A stretch of DNA of 64,000 nucleotides. Origin: Mugil cephalus (Eukaryota > Chordata > Actinopteri > Mugiliformes > Mugilidae). Under the pieces are notes generated by a model. The model had not been told where the DNA came from. It did not search any database and was given only the letters and a program-made list of their open reading frames with translations. The stretch is taken from the NCBI RefSeq assembly GCF_022458985.1, contig NC_061777.1:15899668-15963667 (forward strand). Reading direction: 5' to 3'. Below are positions 24,895 through 37,800 of this stretch, piece after piece. The position numbers were made by a program, and so were the translations under genes. Each line of letters opens with the position of its first letter. Position 1 is the first letter of the stretch.

Positions 24895-27000
24895 GTAATT
24901 TGCCTCGCAGCTCACAACAACTTTCACCTCATGTTTTACAGAGCAGTAAAATGTGTCTCGATGGGACACCGTGCGGATAGGCTGCGACACTAACACCCTG
25001 TTTTGTTATGCATAGTATGAAACACTTGAGGGAAGAGTCGGAGCCATGTGCGGGCCATGTGTGGTAGCGCTGCATTTACTCCGGCGCGCCAGTGAAGCCA
25101 AATAAGAGGCAGCTGCTTCGACAAGCTCTCATCCATTTAGAAAATTTTGTGCACCAACACGCAGAAATCTGCGCGCAGTGTGTAGTACAGTAATCACACA
25201 ATGGAGCATAGTGGCAAATACCTTCCGAAACACGCTGCTTAGCCGTTGAGCAATTTTAGCCACGCGGTCCACATTTTGGCTGCGAGTGTCAGTCAATGAC
25301 AGGTTTAACAGAAACACACGCGCGCACACACGTCCATATACAAGATGTTTGCATGTTTCTGTCTCGGAATTTAAACTGGAGGGCGGACATCGCTGAAAAT
25401 GAAATAGAGGATGCTCATAAATCTGGAGTCCTCAGAACACATCTGTTTGTCGTTGCTTCTATTCCTTCCTCTAGTCTTCCCCTCCCTTTCATCCAAGGCT
25501 CTCAAACACAAAAACATTGACATATGATATATGTATATTTCTATATACAGTTTACCGTTCCATGCTGCCTGGCTGATATTTATGCGGTCGGCTTTTCTGA
25601 AAGGTCATTCGGACGTCAAAGAGGTCTCACAAATTCTGCATCGTCACATGACTGCGGTTTTTCCAGCCCGACAAACAAACTACTGTTCTCCTGGCAAACA
25701 ATACGCCGGTAACTGTGCACTTCTCTCTCGTATAGCAAACAAGACAGCCAGTAAATTTCGTGAAGGCCATCACCACCATGTTTCCAGTAAATTAAGCACT
25801 GCTGCTGTTTTCCCCTCAGGTTCACAGTCTGCACATGCCCTAAACAGTAGTTTACTGATTGATTGACAAGCAGACAAAAGACTCGTATGTGATTATGTGT
25901 CAAGGGGGCGACTGAAACCAAATATGCAATGTGCCAGGTATTGAAAGTGCTGACTCAGTTCTCTTCACACACACCCCTTATTCATACAGGTGACACTCCC
26001 ACCCTCCTCTCCCATACCAGCAAAAAGACACGTCTGTGCACATTCAAATCCGACCTGTATTTGGAAACCGAGACATCTCCTATTGACAGCGCGGTTGAGT
26101 TTTTACTCCAAGGTGTTCACATGGTCCATAATGATTAACATTTCACTCCAGTGCAGCGCAGGACAATGGAAGGGTAATGATTTCTGTGCTTTTCATCCAG
26201 AGTGTGTGTAAACACCCTCAGAGCAGAGAGGCTGAAAGTCGGCTTCACGCTCGAGGTCTCATTTGAAAGTCGTGCTCTACTTAATCGCCAAGCTTCATTT
26301 GCCGGATTAAATGAATGAAATAAATAAAAAGAGAAACAAATAACCTGCATTCTTCTCGTCTGGCATGTGGATGTGGTTTGGGTGGGTGTGGGATGCCATG
26401 TCCCCTTTTCAGGTTGCTGTGTGCATAGTGCCCTCTCATTAGTATAAACACTACCAGCAGGAGAGGCAGGATGTGAGCAGTAGGATTGGTGTTACTTTCT
26501 CTGGGGGTAAAGTCAATTAAGAGAAAATAGAAGAGATGAACTGGGTTCAATGGCCTTTTGACAAGAAAGGAGTTTTACATGTCAACCCATGTTTATTCCC
26601 ACCGGCGTTTTTTTTTTTGTCTAAACATGCATTTACTCATTACTGCTTTAAGGAGGATCAAATGAACCCGCCCAGCAACACCCAGGCCTCTCCCCAAAAA
26701 AACAGCAAAACAGTCCCTGGTTTTCTTCTGTAGACAGACTCCTCCTGCTGGGACGTTTCCGTGCCACAGGGAAGCGGCATGTTTACTGTTAACTCTCACC
26801 ACCACAATCATCATCATAAACGTACCGTGTCTGTGATAGCAGCCTCCCCACAAACGTTCACTGACAGGAATCATGTCATTTCTGGCTCACTGAGAATAAT
26901 ATTCAGCCATGGTAAATGGACTGTTGCAGAAAACAAACACTGTCACTTTTTTTTCTATTAACAAAAAATAAAAAAATAAAAAAAACACAACTCAAGGTGT
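21550..27000. other. Long intergenic region without recognisable gene
   Basis: I read both strands and found no exon with family resemblance. Reading frames are short and AT-rich. Content is simple repeats and probably old, unrecognisable transposon debris. A CpG-containing patch around 24220-24300 and another around 25020-25320 are mildly GC-richer than their surroundings but lack supporting exons. Confidence 0.5.
24838..24894. repeat. (AAAG)n microsatellite
   Basis: About 14 perfect tetranucleotide units in intergenic DNA. The frames crossing it encode only simple KERK-type or FLSF-type repeats and are not genes. Confidence 0.95.
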
Positions 27001-27009
27001 ACACTGTAT

Positions 27010-27015
27010 TTTATT
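27010..27015 (-). promoter_or_regulatory. Possible polyadenylation signal for the CysR membrane-protein gene
   Basis: AATAAA on the minus strand about 1.03 kb after the stop codon at 28044. Another candidate lies near 27198-27203. No coding sequence lies between. Confidence 0.45.
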
Positions 27016-28043
27016 GACTGATTGACAGTTACAAAAATATAGTTTTTAATCCAAAGTGTAACAAATATATCGTAATCATTAGTAGTCCATCGATGATTCC
27101 ACATAAAAGTTAAACAAGTTAAACATTTTCTCTAAGGTCTATCTTGGATGAGAAGTCCTAAAGTCCTAAAGCTCCAGGGAAAGTGAATATAAGAACACTT
27201 TATTAGCAACTTAAATCAATAAAACTTTGTGTAAGTAGAAGAATCAAAATGAACAGGTTTTAACCCTTCCTAAAGATTTCAATTTTGTGGAAAGGGGGAA
27301 ACATCATAACTACTCTACATACATTAAGTAAAAGCTAAAAAAACCTGAAATGTTACGACAATAACTTTCGTCAAACATCTACGAGCAGCTGCACCGCAAC
27401 ACAACAAAGCTGCATTGCCACTGCAACTACATTTTCCTGAAATAGACCTAAAATGTGTTAAAGTCTCAGGAAATGACACTGTGTCACAAATCGCAAACCT
27501 AAACATCGTTAGATTCGAGCTGAGCTGAGGAGCGAGGGCAGCAGTGTCCATCATCACCTGTGTCATCTGTAACAAGGCTTAAGCCTTGGCAAACAAAGAT
27601 TAGCTCCTAAGTATTTATCCAACTAAAGACTTCTCATCGATTCTTTGTTAAGCCGTTAAACGGTACTTACAGAAAGTCTACAAACTACGTCTGAATGCGC
27701 ATGCCTTCGTTTAACAGTCCTTTCATCCAAGAGGGATTCAGGTTCCATACCTTTGAAAACTTGAGTCCAGTTCATGCTTCACCCTTTTCTACTCTGACAG
27801 CTCCACATACTAGCTGACTTATAGCCATGAACTTTTCACTTCATTTCTATCAATGGCTTATCAAGTACACCATCTTCTCTGCCAACCACAGAAACCGATC
27901 AGAAAATGTGACATTACTTTACCCTCGTTTTTCTCTTCAATATTAACTCTCTTTCCATGACTTTCAGATTGCATGCATACCCCTGCTCAAGAAACCAGAA
28001 TGTTCAAACTACCACAACAAGGTCTGCATAAATAGTACAACCT

Positions 28044-30728
28044 TCAGGCCTCGTACAGAGGAGTAACAGTACCATCCTTCCACTCAATCAGGATTTCTCC
28101 TCGCTGTAAAGTGGGGGTAGACTGGGGGAGGCGCATGGCGTGCTCTGTCAGTCGGGCTCTTTCGCTGGCGACCGGGGACCCGGGAACGCTCGCCTCTGGT
28201 CTCGGAGTGTACGACTTCAGAACGCACACCACCTTCTTCCGTCTGACGCAGCAGGGCAGAAAAAAAAGAGACAAAGTGGATGGAAATTTTCTCCCTCATT
28301 GAGATTTTCTGATATAAGCTAGTAGCTACAAGTTGGCAGGTCTTTGTGTTTGTTACAGGCTCTATTTTAACAAAAAATGTGCTCAAACGTCCGTCACAAG
28401 TTCGCAGAGACTGGTGATGTTTTCAAATTGCTCACTTCTGCTGACCAAAACTTTGGCTATTTTACTGGAGTACTGAAGTACAAAATCTACTGTGTGTACA
28501 CATGTGTTGCGTGTGTATTTAGTCACTCACCTGTTAGAGTAGACATTGAGAATAAGAATCACAGTCCCCAGAACCAGAGCCAAAGAGCTGAGTACCAGCA
28601 TGGTTATCTTCCAGCCCATCCCTACGAACATTGACATTAGACACTGATCGTTGCTTTTAGACAACCCACATTTCAGCTCACATTGATTCCTAAATATCTT
28701 TTCCAGATATTTAATTTCTGTCAACACTCAAGAGACTGTAAATAAAAGCCTCTTAACATTCAGAGGACATGAAGCGCAACCTTTGCTTTAACTCGCATGC
28801 ATCTATCGCCACCTAGTGGTGTAAGAAAGGAGATGCATTCATGTTGAAAAGGGACAATGGTTCTAAATCAGTAAGTATTTTAGATTAGATATATTTATCC
28901 CGAGGGAAATTGATAAAATCATTGGGCAAACTTACCGTAGTCCATGGTGAAAAAAACCATAGTGGGATCTGCAGGGGATTTGGTGCTCGAGGACGAATAA
29001 GTCGCATCTCTTCCAGGATATGGTTCTGTGACGTCAGTGATCATCACACCTCCCACTGGAGTGGGGTAAAAAAGAAGCAGGTCAATGAGAAAACGTATTA
29101 GCAATTGTTTAGCAATTAGCAATGCCATGCCATTAGCAATTTCCACCTCTCAGTGATGCTGTTGGTATGATTTTCAGGATGTCCAGGTACGCTTGTTTGA
29201 GTTCTGGTTTTGACAGTTTACAAGACGTCCAAGTCTTGTAAATGCATTTTAACAATGCATGAACACTGAGGTCTGAATACTGCCCTTGCTTGCAAGTGAA
29301 AAAATAAGGATGATTCCTAGATGTGAAGGATATCTGCCTGTAACTATTCTCTGCAAGTAAAGACATATGCCCTCGCAAGATCATATCTCAATACAGCACA
29401 AAGTGAGGTCCTTACATGTTTCAGCTTGTCTGTTTATATCGGAGTCATCATTTAGTTTCAACAGGTCTCCCCGATATTGGCGGGGTTGGTTTTGGTTGTG
29501 TGCGCCGTCTCTCCCACTGCACAGCGTTTGGTTATCAAGTGTCCGCCACCTGCTGCCCTGCAAGAGAAACAAAGTCATCTACAGCATACGTACATTTCTG
29601 AAGGACTTTCTATTACCTCTCTAAAATGTTGTTACCTGCTTATGTTCCCTTGAGAGAAACACCGAAGCGGATTCTTGCGAGGCGCTAAGGTGCAGCCCTC
29701 TCCCTATCAAAGTGAGGTGGCCTTTCTTGGAGCAGGCCCACGCCTGGCTGCTTGCCTGGCTGCTTGCCTCTCTGCTCAGATCCTCTGCCGCCTCTCCACT
29801 GCTTCCAGCTCTGAAGACGCAGGGCTGCAGGTGGACCCCTTCGTACTGCTCTCCCGGGGCGGTCAAACACTCCCGGGTGTGCTGACTGCTGAGTGCCTGG
29901 CTCTCTGGGATCCAGAGCCATTCTTGAAAAGACGAATACGGGCTGCATTCCTCCAGTGATACTCTACCACCCAGTTTTCCCTCTTGCACCTGCAGGCATT
30001 TACCTAGCAGCTTGTTCCTGATCTTCAAGCCAGGCACTTCTGTAAAGGGAGCATAGACGAGTTGCAAGAGTTGGAAAAATAAATGAATAAAAACAAAAAT
30101 TTGGGACCACGGGACTGTGCTTAATTCACAGTTTTATTTTTCATGGAAGAAAATACATTAGTTATTGAGCTAGCGTCGTTGAGTTCACTATAGTACTGCT
30201 TACCAACACATGATATGCTAATAATTTTGCATGACAGGACACGAAAGCCCCTAGGCAGCTTCGTCATTATGACGTCTTCTGACATATATCGCTATATACA
30301 GTACAACTTAAGCAAATAATAAGAATAACGACAAATGGTTACACTGGTTTTAGCTCGGTAACAGCTAACAGCTAACTAGCTAAAAGGCCGTGGTGTACTA
30401 CGTAAAGTTAAACAGGGCAAGTTTCTCTTAGCGAAACTACCCAGCAGCACCTGTTAATTAACACTGTTAAACTTTCTCAAGCTATTTCGGCCGTACAACA
30501 GACGACAAAATGCAAACTACTCGAGCATCTAACATTTTCGGCATTTTGAAATTATTCACGCTATTTTATGTCTCAGAAATCCGTGTGCTCCCGTAGGGAA
30601 CCTAAACGAAAACCAGAGAGGAATCGTCACCGGGCTGTTTGCTAGTGGATTAAGCGACTTTAGACAAAACTTTTACCTTTAAAAATGACGGAGACAAACA
30701 AACAGACGCACAGAAGTCGTCTTCCCAT
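28044..30728 (-). CDS. Type I membrane protein with one mannose-receptor-type cysteine-rich (ricin B-like) domain
   Basis: Six exons on the minus strand join in frame: 30728-30677, 30039-29636, 29557-29416, 29055-28936, 28621-28531 and 28242-28044 (TGA), giving 335 residues. Exon 1 gives a signal peptide (MGRRLLCVCLFVSVIF). Exon 2 and the start of exon 3 give a ricin B/CysR-like domain: LLGKCLQVQEG, LEEC, FQEWLW, ECLTAPG, LQPC, QAWACS, GSRWRTLDNQTLC. The six cysteines and QxW motifs resemble the N-terminal CysR domain of mannose receptors, as does the closing RW...LC. A Ser/Thr/Gly-rich stalk follows, then a transmembrane helix (MLVLSSLALVLGTVILILNVY), basic stop-transfer residues RRKK and a tail of about 60 residues ending EWKDGTVTPLYEA. 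There are no C-type lectin domains, unlike full mannose receptors. The ligand is unknown; CysR domains of the family bind sulfated sugars. I do not know an agreed gene name. Confidence 0.8.
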
Positions 30729-30869
30729 GGCGGTAGCAGCGGGCGCTGTTAGTTAAAGTTGGATGGATGTGCAGCAAAAGTGTTTACCAAAAGGATGCAT
30801 GTGGGAGGGAACGAAACTTCATGCGGTCTCTATCTGAGCAGCATCCATCACTGGGACGGATGAACAGAG

Positions 30870-31500
30870 CAGTGAGGTGCGGATCGATGCTGAAATGTCG
30901 ATACTTCCGATACCTTTATGGTCTTGGATTCTCAAATCAAAATAACGGTAATTTCGATTCTTCAGTCATTCGAGGTAATGTAGGAACACAGAGGAAAGTA
31001 ACTGAACTATTGAGTTGCGGCAACACAACAAAGCTTGTGCAACACCTCAGGTTGAACCACGACACTGTCGACTATACAAGGCATTTATAATGAGATGGAC
31101 AGAAGAGGAGAGCACAGTGTCATGAGTTAAGATGCAAGTTTTTATTTTATAGTAGTTCTTAATAGTTAAACAATTTATTTTGGTGTTCTTTTTTTGTTTG
31201 TTTTCTAGTGTTGAACACCATGTGAAACACCATATTCACATATTTTGTACAAGCAGTGAAGGGTTGTAATTTACTTGGCTATAGTAAATGAGGCCACTAT
31301 CTCAATATACTAGACTTCAAAATAAATAAATAAATAACTCTGTCTTGTATTCTTTATGAAGCTATGATTTGAAATACACTACATTTTTAGGTTTACCAGA
31401 CACATTGGGGTGTATTTATACAAAGTATTGGTATCAGATCGGTAATGCCGATACCAGCCAGGTATTTTACTTCGTAGCAGATGCTAGAACAGAGGCACCC
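30870..31500. mobile_element. Non-autonomous hAT-like remnant with a BED-finger relic
   Basis: The left side (GTGAGGTGCGGATCGATGCTG) and the reverse complement of the right side (TAGGGGTGCCTCTGTTCTAG) are loosely similar ends, both followed inward by CGATAC/GGTATCG phrases. Between them a short frame on the plus strand includes GNTTKLVQHLRLNHD, a relic of a BED zinc finger. This fits an internally deleted hAT element. The exact ends and the target duplication are uncertain. Confidence 0.45.
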
Positions 31501-31844
31501 CTAATCTTTCTAAAACTTCTTTAAGGGCAAGTGCAGCTTGTGCAAGTATCAGGATTTAACAGATCACACTGACACGCACCTTATAGCTCAGTCCAATCAA
31601 CCCCTCCAAAACCCCATGAAGATCATTTTGACAGATGGTTAAAAATGTAACTCTTGCCATAGTTGGGATGGCCTAATAGCAGTTGGATTGGAACAGGAAT
31701 CCAGAGACTCAGATGCAGTGAAGACCAACCAAGTCTTTATTTCATCAGTACAAATGTAATACAAAAATGACTTAAAAGACAAAAAGGGAAAAACATATTT
31801 GTTACACTTTGTTGGGCTGAGGTAGGAGTCACTGCCTGCCAGTC

Positions 31845-31888
<44 letters not shown>

Positions 31889-33060
31889 ATCCCTCTATGT
31901 GCCCAGGCTCCCTTTTATAGGCTCCCACCAATTACATGTTAAGCCCTACCACTTCTTTATCATAGACCAACATTTGGTACCTGCTTTCCAACTATTCTAA
32001 TGGCCTCTCCCGGGCCTTTTAAAAAGGCGTTCAGGCCTGCGGTGAACTCTTTTACACTCAACACCTGAGGAGACAGCAAAGGTAAGAAACATTATCACAC
32101 AAGATTTCATAATATACACAATATACTGCAACATCACTGTCTCTTTTCCTAAGCTTATTAAGTTAAGCTAATCAGTGGCAGCTGAGAAAACAGAGAAACA
32201 CATCCAAGCACACAATAAATTAGTTCCAATCTTCATCTGTCTATGAGTCAGTTATTTCATCGCATGTACTTGAATCGATAAAACTCAGGTGTCCATGTGA
32301 TATACTGTCAGTTCAGTTTTTCAGTCTAAATGATGAAAAAGGGCCTTCATCACAGCCATTTTTATTCCTACTTTCCACCTGCTGCTATAGTAGATGGTTG
32401 GCATAGGCCTTGTAAACAAAGTCCAGTAGTTTTGTGCCATTTACATCTGATTTGTATGAGCTGCAACCGATTGTGTATAATACTGTTACAGAAAAACCCT
32501 GTGGATCACAGTTCAGACTGTGCTCACCCCTACCCAAGAAAACAGTTCGCGTTTACAACTTTGTCTGGCAAGAAAACTATTTACAACCACTGTGCTGCAA
32601 CCCCATGGACTACTAATTAGTTTTAAAGAGCATAAATCTGTTATAAGGAGAAAATGGTTGAATAGGATTGCCCCACTTGTTAGTGAGGCATGGGACAGGT
32701 TTTTGAGGAGGAGGGGTGCAAGGGGCTTGAGTGATCACATGATGTTTTTCTCCATCCTGATGCACCATGAACAATGTGATCAAAATAAGCAAAAAACGAT
32801 CCAGGTTAACCATTTTTCAAGTTGTCTGTGAAAAATCTGAGGCTTGTTGACCTTTCAAAAAATGGTAAACATCACGCTTACATGTAGAATAAGTTAAAAG
32901 CTTGTGCATATCCATACATATGGATAAGAATAAGTAACCAAGTGAAAATAAGTTTTTAATGAACAATGAACTTAATGACAGAACACTAGTACCGATACAA
33001 ACTCCATGTTCATTCTTTAAAAGAGCAAATGTATGATAGACTGGATAATAAATAGTTAAC
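31501..33060. other. Intergenic, no gene seen
   Basis: AT-rich sequence between the hAT-like remnant and the arrestin array, with one ATC repeat (31846-31889). No exon or family resemblance was found. Confidence 0.5.
31846..31889. repeat. (ATC)n microsatellite
   Basis: A near-perfect trinucleotide run of about 14 units. The frame crossing it encodes only repeated methionine on the minus strand and is not a gene. Confidence 0.95.
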
Positions 33061-33087
33061 TCATGCTTTCTGGGTTATGCTTGAGGC

Positions 33088-34691
33088 TCAGCTTGACCCA
33101 CTGGCAGGAGTATCGTAAGGAGGAGGTGGGTACAGGGTCGTGTAGGGTGGAGGTTCTTCGCCCTGCTGAAACTGTGGTGGAACCGTGATGGCTGGAGGCT
33201 GCACTAAAGGTGGCACGGGAGCTGTAGCTAAAAAGTTGCATCTAGCAAGATTTTGTGGCCACTGGCTATTGGAGCCACTCCCTACGTTTGCAGGCTGAGG
33301 TGGACGTGGTGCTGGGTATTCGTTAGCAATAGGGCCTGCAGGTAGGGGATGAGATCCAGCAGGGAAGGTTGGAGGAGGGAAGTCACTGTAACTTTGCGCC
33401 CCAACGGCTTCGGGTGGGTTAGGCCTTGCAACCTCACTGAGGTGCATGGCAACAAGTTTAGGTGCAACGACGGCCAGTGGAAACACCACCTCTGGGTCAA
33501 AGTCAAAACTGATGTCCACATATGCCTGAAAGACAGAGAGAAATTCTAAACAAAGTTTGGGAAAGCATTCAAACATGACTTAAGTCAGTTTAGTTGGCAC
33601 ATAGATATATTTTTTATAAGCTTTATAAGTTTTCATAAATGACACCAATAATCTAGTTACGATGTAATGATCTTCTGGGACACCTGGGTCCTGGCATTTA
33701 TGTGAATGTTACTTTGATATGCACCACCACCTGAACATTGACGCAGACCAAGCACAACCCCAGTCCTTCCATCCTGGTGCCATGTCTTCCTCAGGTAACG
33801 GACGTGCACACCCATTACAGACCAACTCTCTGAAATCCTTTGACTTTCCCATTTTTCCTGCTTCTAAGACTTCAAATCTGATGTTGCTGCCTTACTGCCT
33901 AATATATCCTGCCCACTGACAGGTGCAATGACAACAACATAATCAGCGCCCTTCACTGGTGATTATGATGATGTTGATCGATGTGTGTTTCTGGTTGACT
34001 AAAACAAAAGCAATTAATTCCTTTCTGAGTTTACATATTGATACCATGATGTTACATACCTTGAGGTTATATTCTACTGTGAGGATTTCACAGTTATGGA
34101 TACTGTAAATGGCATCAGCAGGAATTTTCAGCCGGCAGGAGACTGTTTTCTCGGATCTTGGCTCGATAGCGTCACCAACCACTTTGGCTAGAATTTTTTC
34201 TTTTATCTTTCTGGAGCCGGATGCATGGTACACTGTCGTCTGCACCAATTTAAATTTGGGCTTCACATTTTTGGAAGAAGAGTTGGTGATTTTGGCAACA
34301 ACAGACAACGTGTCACCTATCAAAAACAAATCACTTTTGAGTATGCACCAGTTTTTCTCAAGTAATATATTTTTACATTATTATCACATATTTACTACGT
34401 CTTCATGTACATATACAAGTATAACTGAACAGCCTCCTTCTGAGTTAGTAAAGAAATATATCAGATATCAGTATATGACCTTTTTGTATAATTTACCTGG
34501 AGAGCAGACCTTCTTGTTAGCAGTAGCAGACAATTGAACTTCTGCTTTGGAGAAGGTCCCTATGTCTTTAGTCACTGAACCAGACTGTGAACACTGTAAA
34601 AAACAAAAAACAAAAAAAAACAAAAAAAAAAACATATAAACACATTAGATTTTATTAGATTTTTATTGCTCAATTTTACTCAACCCATTCC

Positions 34692-34757
<66 letters not shown>

Positions 34758-34771
34758 GTATCTATCTAACA

Positions 34772-34858
<87 letters not shown>

Positions 34859-37800
34859 ACATTTATAGCAAGTAACAAGTGACACACTTACCATTACTTG
34901 ACCTTCATACGGAAAGGTCTTTGAAACAAAACTGATCTCTGTTTGTGTTTTTGAAGGCCTCCGCCAGCTCCTGGATATTTTTGCTTCAAGCATGTAGGTA
35001 ATATGTCCATGATTCCCCCTGAAGGATGATGGCAAATCCCTGCAAGATAGAGGCAGCAAATTAATGTATTTGCAAGAGCAAACAACAACACAGAAGCTAA
35101 TGCTAGTAGCAAAAAAATCCCGTCTTACCCCTGCGGGATTTGAAACCTGAAGTTAAACTGATGGATACCTTTGGGAAACACAGTGCCTGCAAAAGTATTA
35201 ACAATGATTAAGCCATCCGTTACAGACCTTAGAAAAGTCAGAGCCTTCACCCAAGTAACTGATTAAAACTGTAAGCTTCACATGGTTCTCCAAATACAGT
35301 GAAAGTAATTCTTCAACATTTAATGTGTTTTTTCTTTACAAAAAAATAAAATAAAAAACAGAGTAAAAAAAATACCCATAATTTAGAATGTAGAGTGTTT
35401 CATTAAAATAAATATAACAATTCACAACAACCCACTAACAATTGTCAATATTTATGGTCTAAATTCTGATAACCCTTCCTTTTTCAATAACTTCTTCTCT
35501 TTCATTACCATCAACTTAAATGGTCCCATAATAATAGGAGGCGACTTTAACACAGTCATTAACCCATCAATAGACAGAATTAACACCACAGATAAATACG
35601 ACTGGCACTCCACAGGCACAATAAAACAGTTCATGAGTGATATTGGTCTTGGCAATGGTTGGCGTATACAAAAAAACAATATTCACCCTTTTCACCAGTT
35701 CACCTGTCATTTTCACGCATTGACTATTTCCTCACTAGTAAATCTATAATCCCAAATATTCTAGGTTAAAAATTCATCCTATAACCATCAGTGACCATGC
35801 ACCAGAAACATCCACATGGAAGTGACTCAGTCTACATAAATCTAGCCCTAGATGGCGCTTCAGCACATCTCTCCTCAGTAATCCGGACTTCGACAAGTTC
35901 ATTAAAAAGGAGTGTGCATCCTTCCTAGAAATAAATGACTCCCCAAAATCTTCTCCATCAATACTATGGGAAATGGGTAAAGAAGTTAAGAGGTATCATA
36001 ATTTCATTCTCCACTCACAGCAAAAAGAAAGAACAAGAGAATAAACTAAATTGGAACAAAAAAATCACACACCTTGAAAGTATTGTTATAAATAATCCAT
36101 CAGAAGATATACAGAGCAAACTCGGGATACACAAATCTAAATTGAATGATATAATAAATAAGGAAAACAAATTCCTTATACGCAGACTCAGACAAGAACA
36201 ATTTCACTATAACAACAGCGGATCAGCTGATTAAAAGCTAGGCCCTATAAACGCCGCTCGTGGTTCAGTGATGAGATGTGTGGAGCTGCAGCCAGGGGAT
36301 CGAGTGTGTGCGTGTGATTGCCGGCATTGTTTTTGTCTGAGAAAGTCTTTTCCCTGTGTGAAGTCTGTTAGTGAATAAATTTATTGCAGTCAGCCGTTGG
36401 TTCAATCCATTGTTTTTTGTCTTTACATTAATTGTTACCTCTCTATGTTCTCCTAGACTATTTGTGCCCTGTTGGGGATGTAACAATAAAGAAAAAACAT
36501 GCATCCCTGTCATGCCCCAAGGGGCAGGTGCACAAGGGGCACAAGTACCACTGGAAATCAATACAATCTTTAAAGACTTTTATACAAAACTATATTATCA
36601 GAAATAAACCCAACTTAAGACCAGATCAACTCCTTTTTTAACAATATCACGATAGCACAACTTTTTTATTTTATAACAAAATTTTACTGGAAAAACAAAA
36701 CGCCAAGAATGAAACTCACAACCTCACAGAAACCAAAAACACATGGAGGACTTACAGCACCAAACTTTTATGATTATTACCTGGCAAACAAATTACAATA
36801 CATCCTAAAATGGATCCACCTTCATCAATCAGACAGCACTTGGTTGGACACAGAACAGGCAATTTGCAATTACATCACTATCTCATATCTCCCATTCCTC
36901 AGTCAGACGATCAAGCAATATCAGTGTTTTAAAATGTTAATAATATCAGCAACTCTGACAGTCTGGTGGGAATTCCACAAAGTCACAAACTTACCATTGG
37001 GTCCTTCCAAATTCACACCACTCTGGAACAATCCTGACTTTCTCAGCAATAAAAGAACACTTCACCTTCCCACATGGTCACAAAAAGGCATAACACACAA
37101 CACATAGTCCATAGCAACACACTGATCCCATTTACCCGCTTAGTCCAGGAGTACAGCATCAGGAGCAACCAGTTTCTGGAATACCTTCAACTTAAATCAT
37201 CAGTTCAAGCAAAATACAATATCAAAACCATTAACTTAGATTTACCCCCACCAAGTTCAAACCTGATTAACATCCATCCAAAAAAGAAAGTCCTTTCAAA
37301 AATATACCAAATCTTTTTACAATCTGACACAGCACTATCAATACCTACATCGAAATGGAGAAAAAGAACTGGCAATTGCTACTGATGCCGATTTCTGGAA
37401 CCACATCTGCAGAAACATTTACTCCATATCTAGAAATGCAAATTTACAACTTATACAATACAAAATACTCCATAGGAGTCACGACATGGGACAGAAATTG
37501 GCAAAAATGATTCACATCAAAAATCTGCACAAACTGCATGCAAAATAAACCGGACACCTATCTTCACACATTCGGGCACTGCACACCTGTCCAACAATTC
37601 TGGAGCAAGGTCACCAAATCACTCTCTGTCTCCTTGGGTTGCCATGTCACCCTGTTTCCCTCCCTCTGCTTACTCTGTGACACCTCTGCAACAAACCTGA
37701 CAAACCCAAACAATAAACTTCTACTAGTCGCACCGACCATCGCCAAGAAAACTATCCTCATGAACTGGAAATCCAAACACAACATAAATATTACTCACTG

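Noticed and set aside
24756-24980. Repeat-coded peptides (KERK and FLSF runs) and similar frames over other microsatellites (19033-19260, 31737-31931, 34666-34875)
   Set aside because: Low-complexity translation of simple repeats with no homology or splice structure.
24200-25330. Slightly GC/CpG-richer patches in the 21.5-27 kb gap, considered as CpG-island promoters
   Set aside because: No exon, TATA or conserved coding sequence nearby on either strand; not enough to support a gene.
33349-33549. Plus-strand frames across arrestin exon 6 (also at 41375, 47383, 57843)
   Set aside because: They recur only because exon 6 recurs; they are antisense shadows of the PPxY tail exon without their own start context or conservation beyond it.
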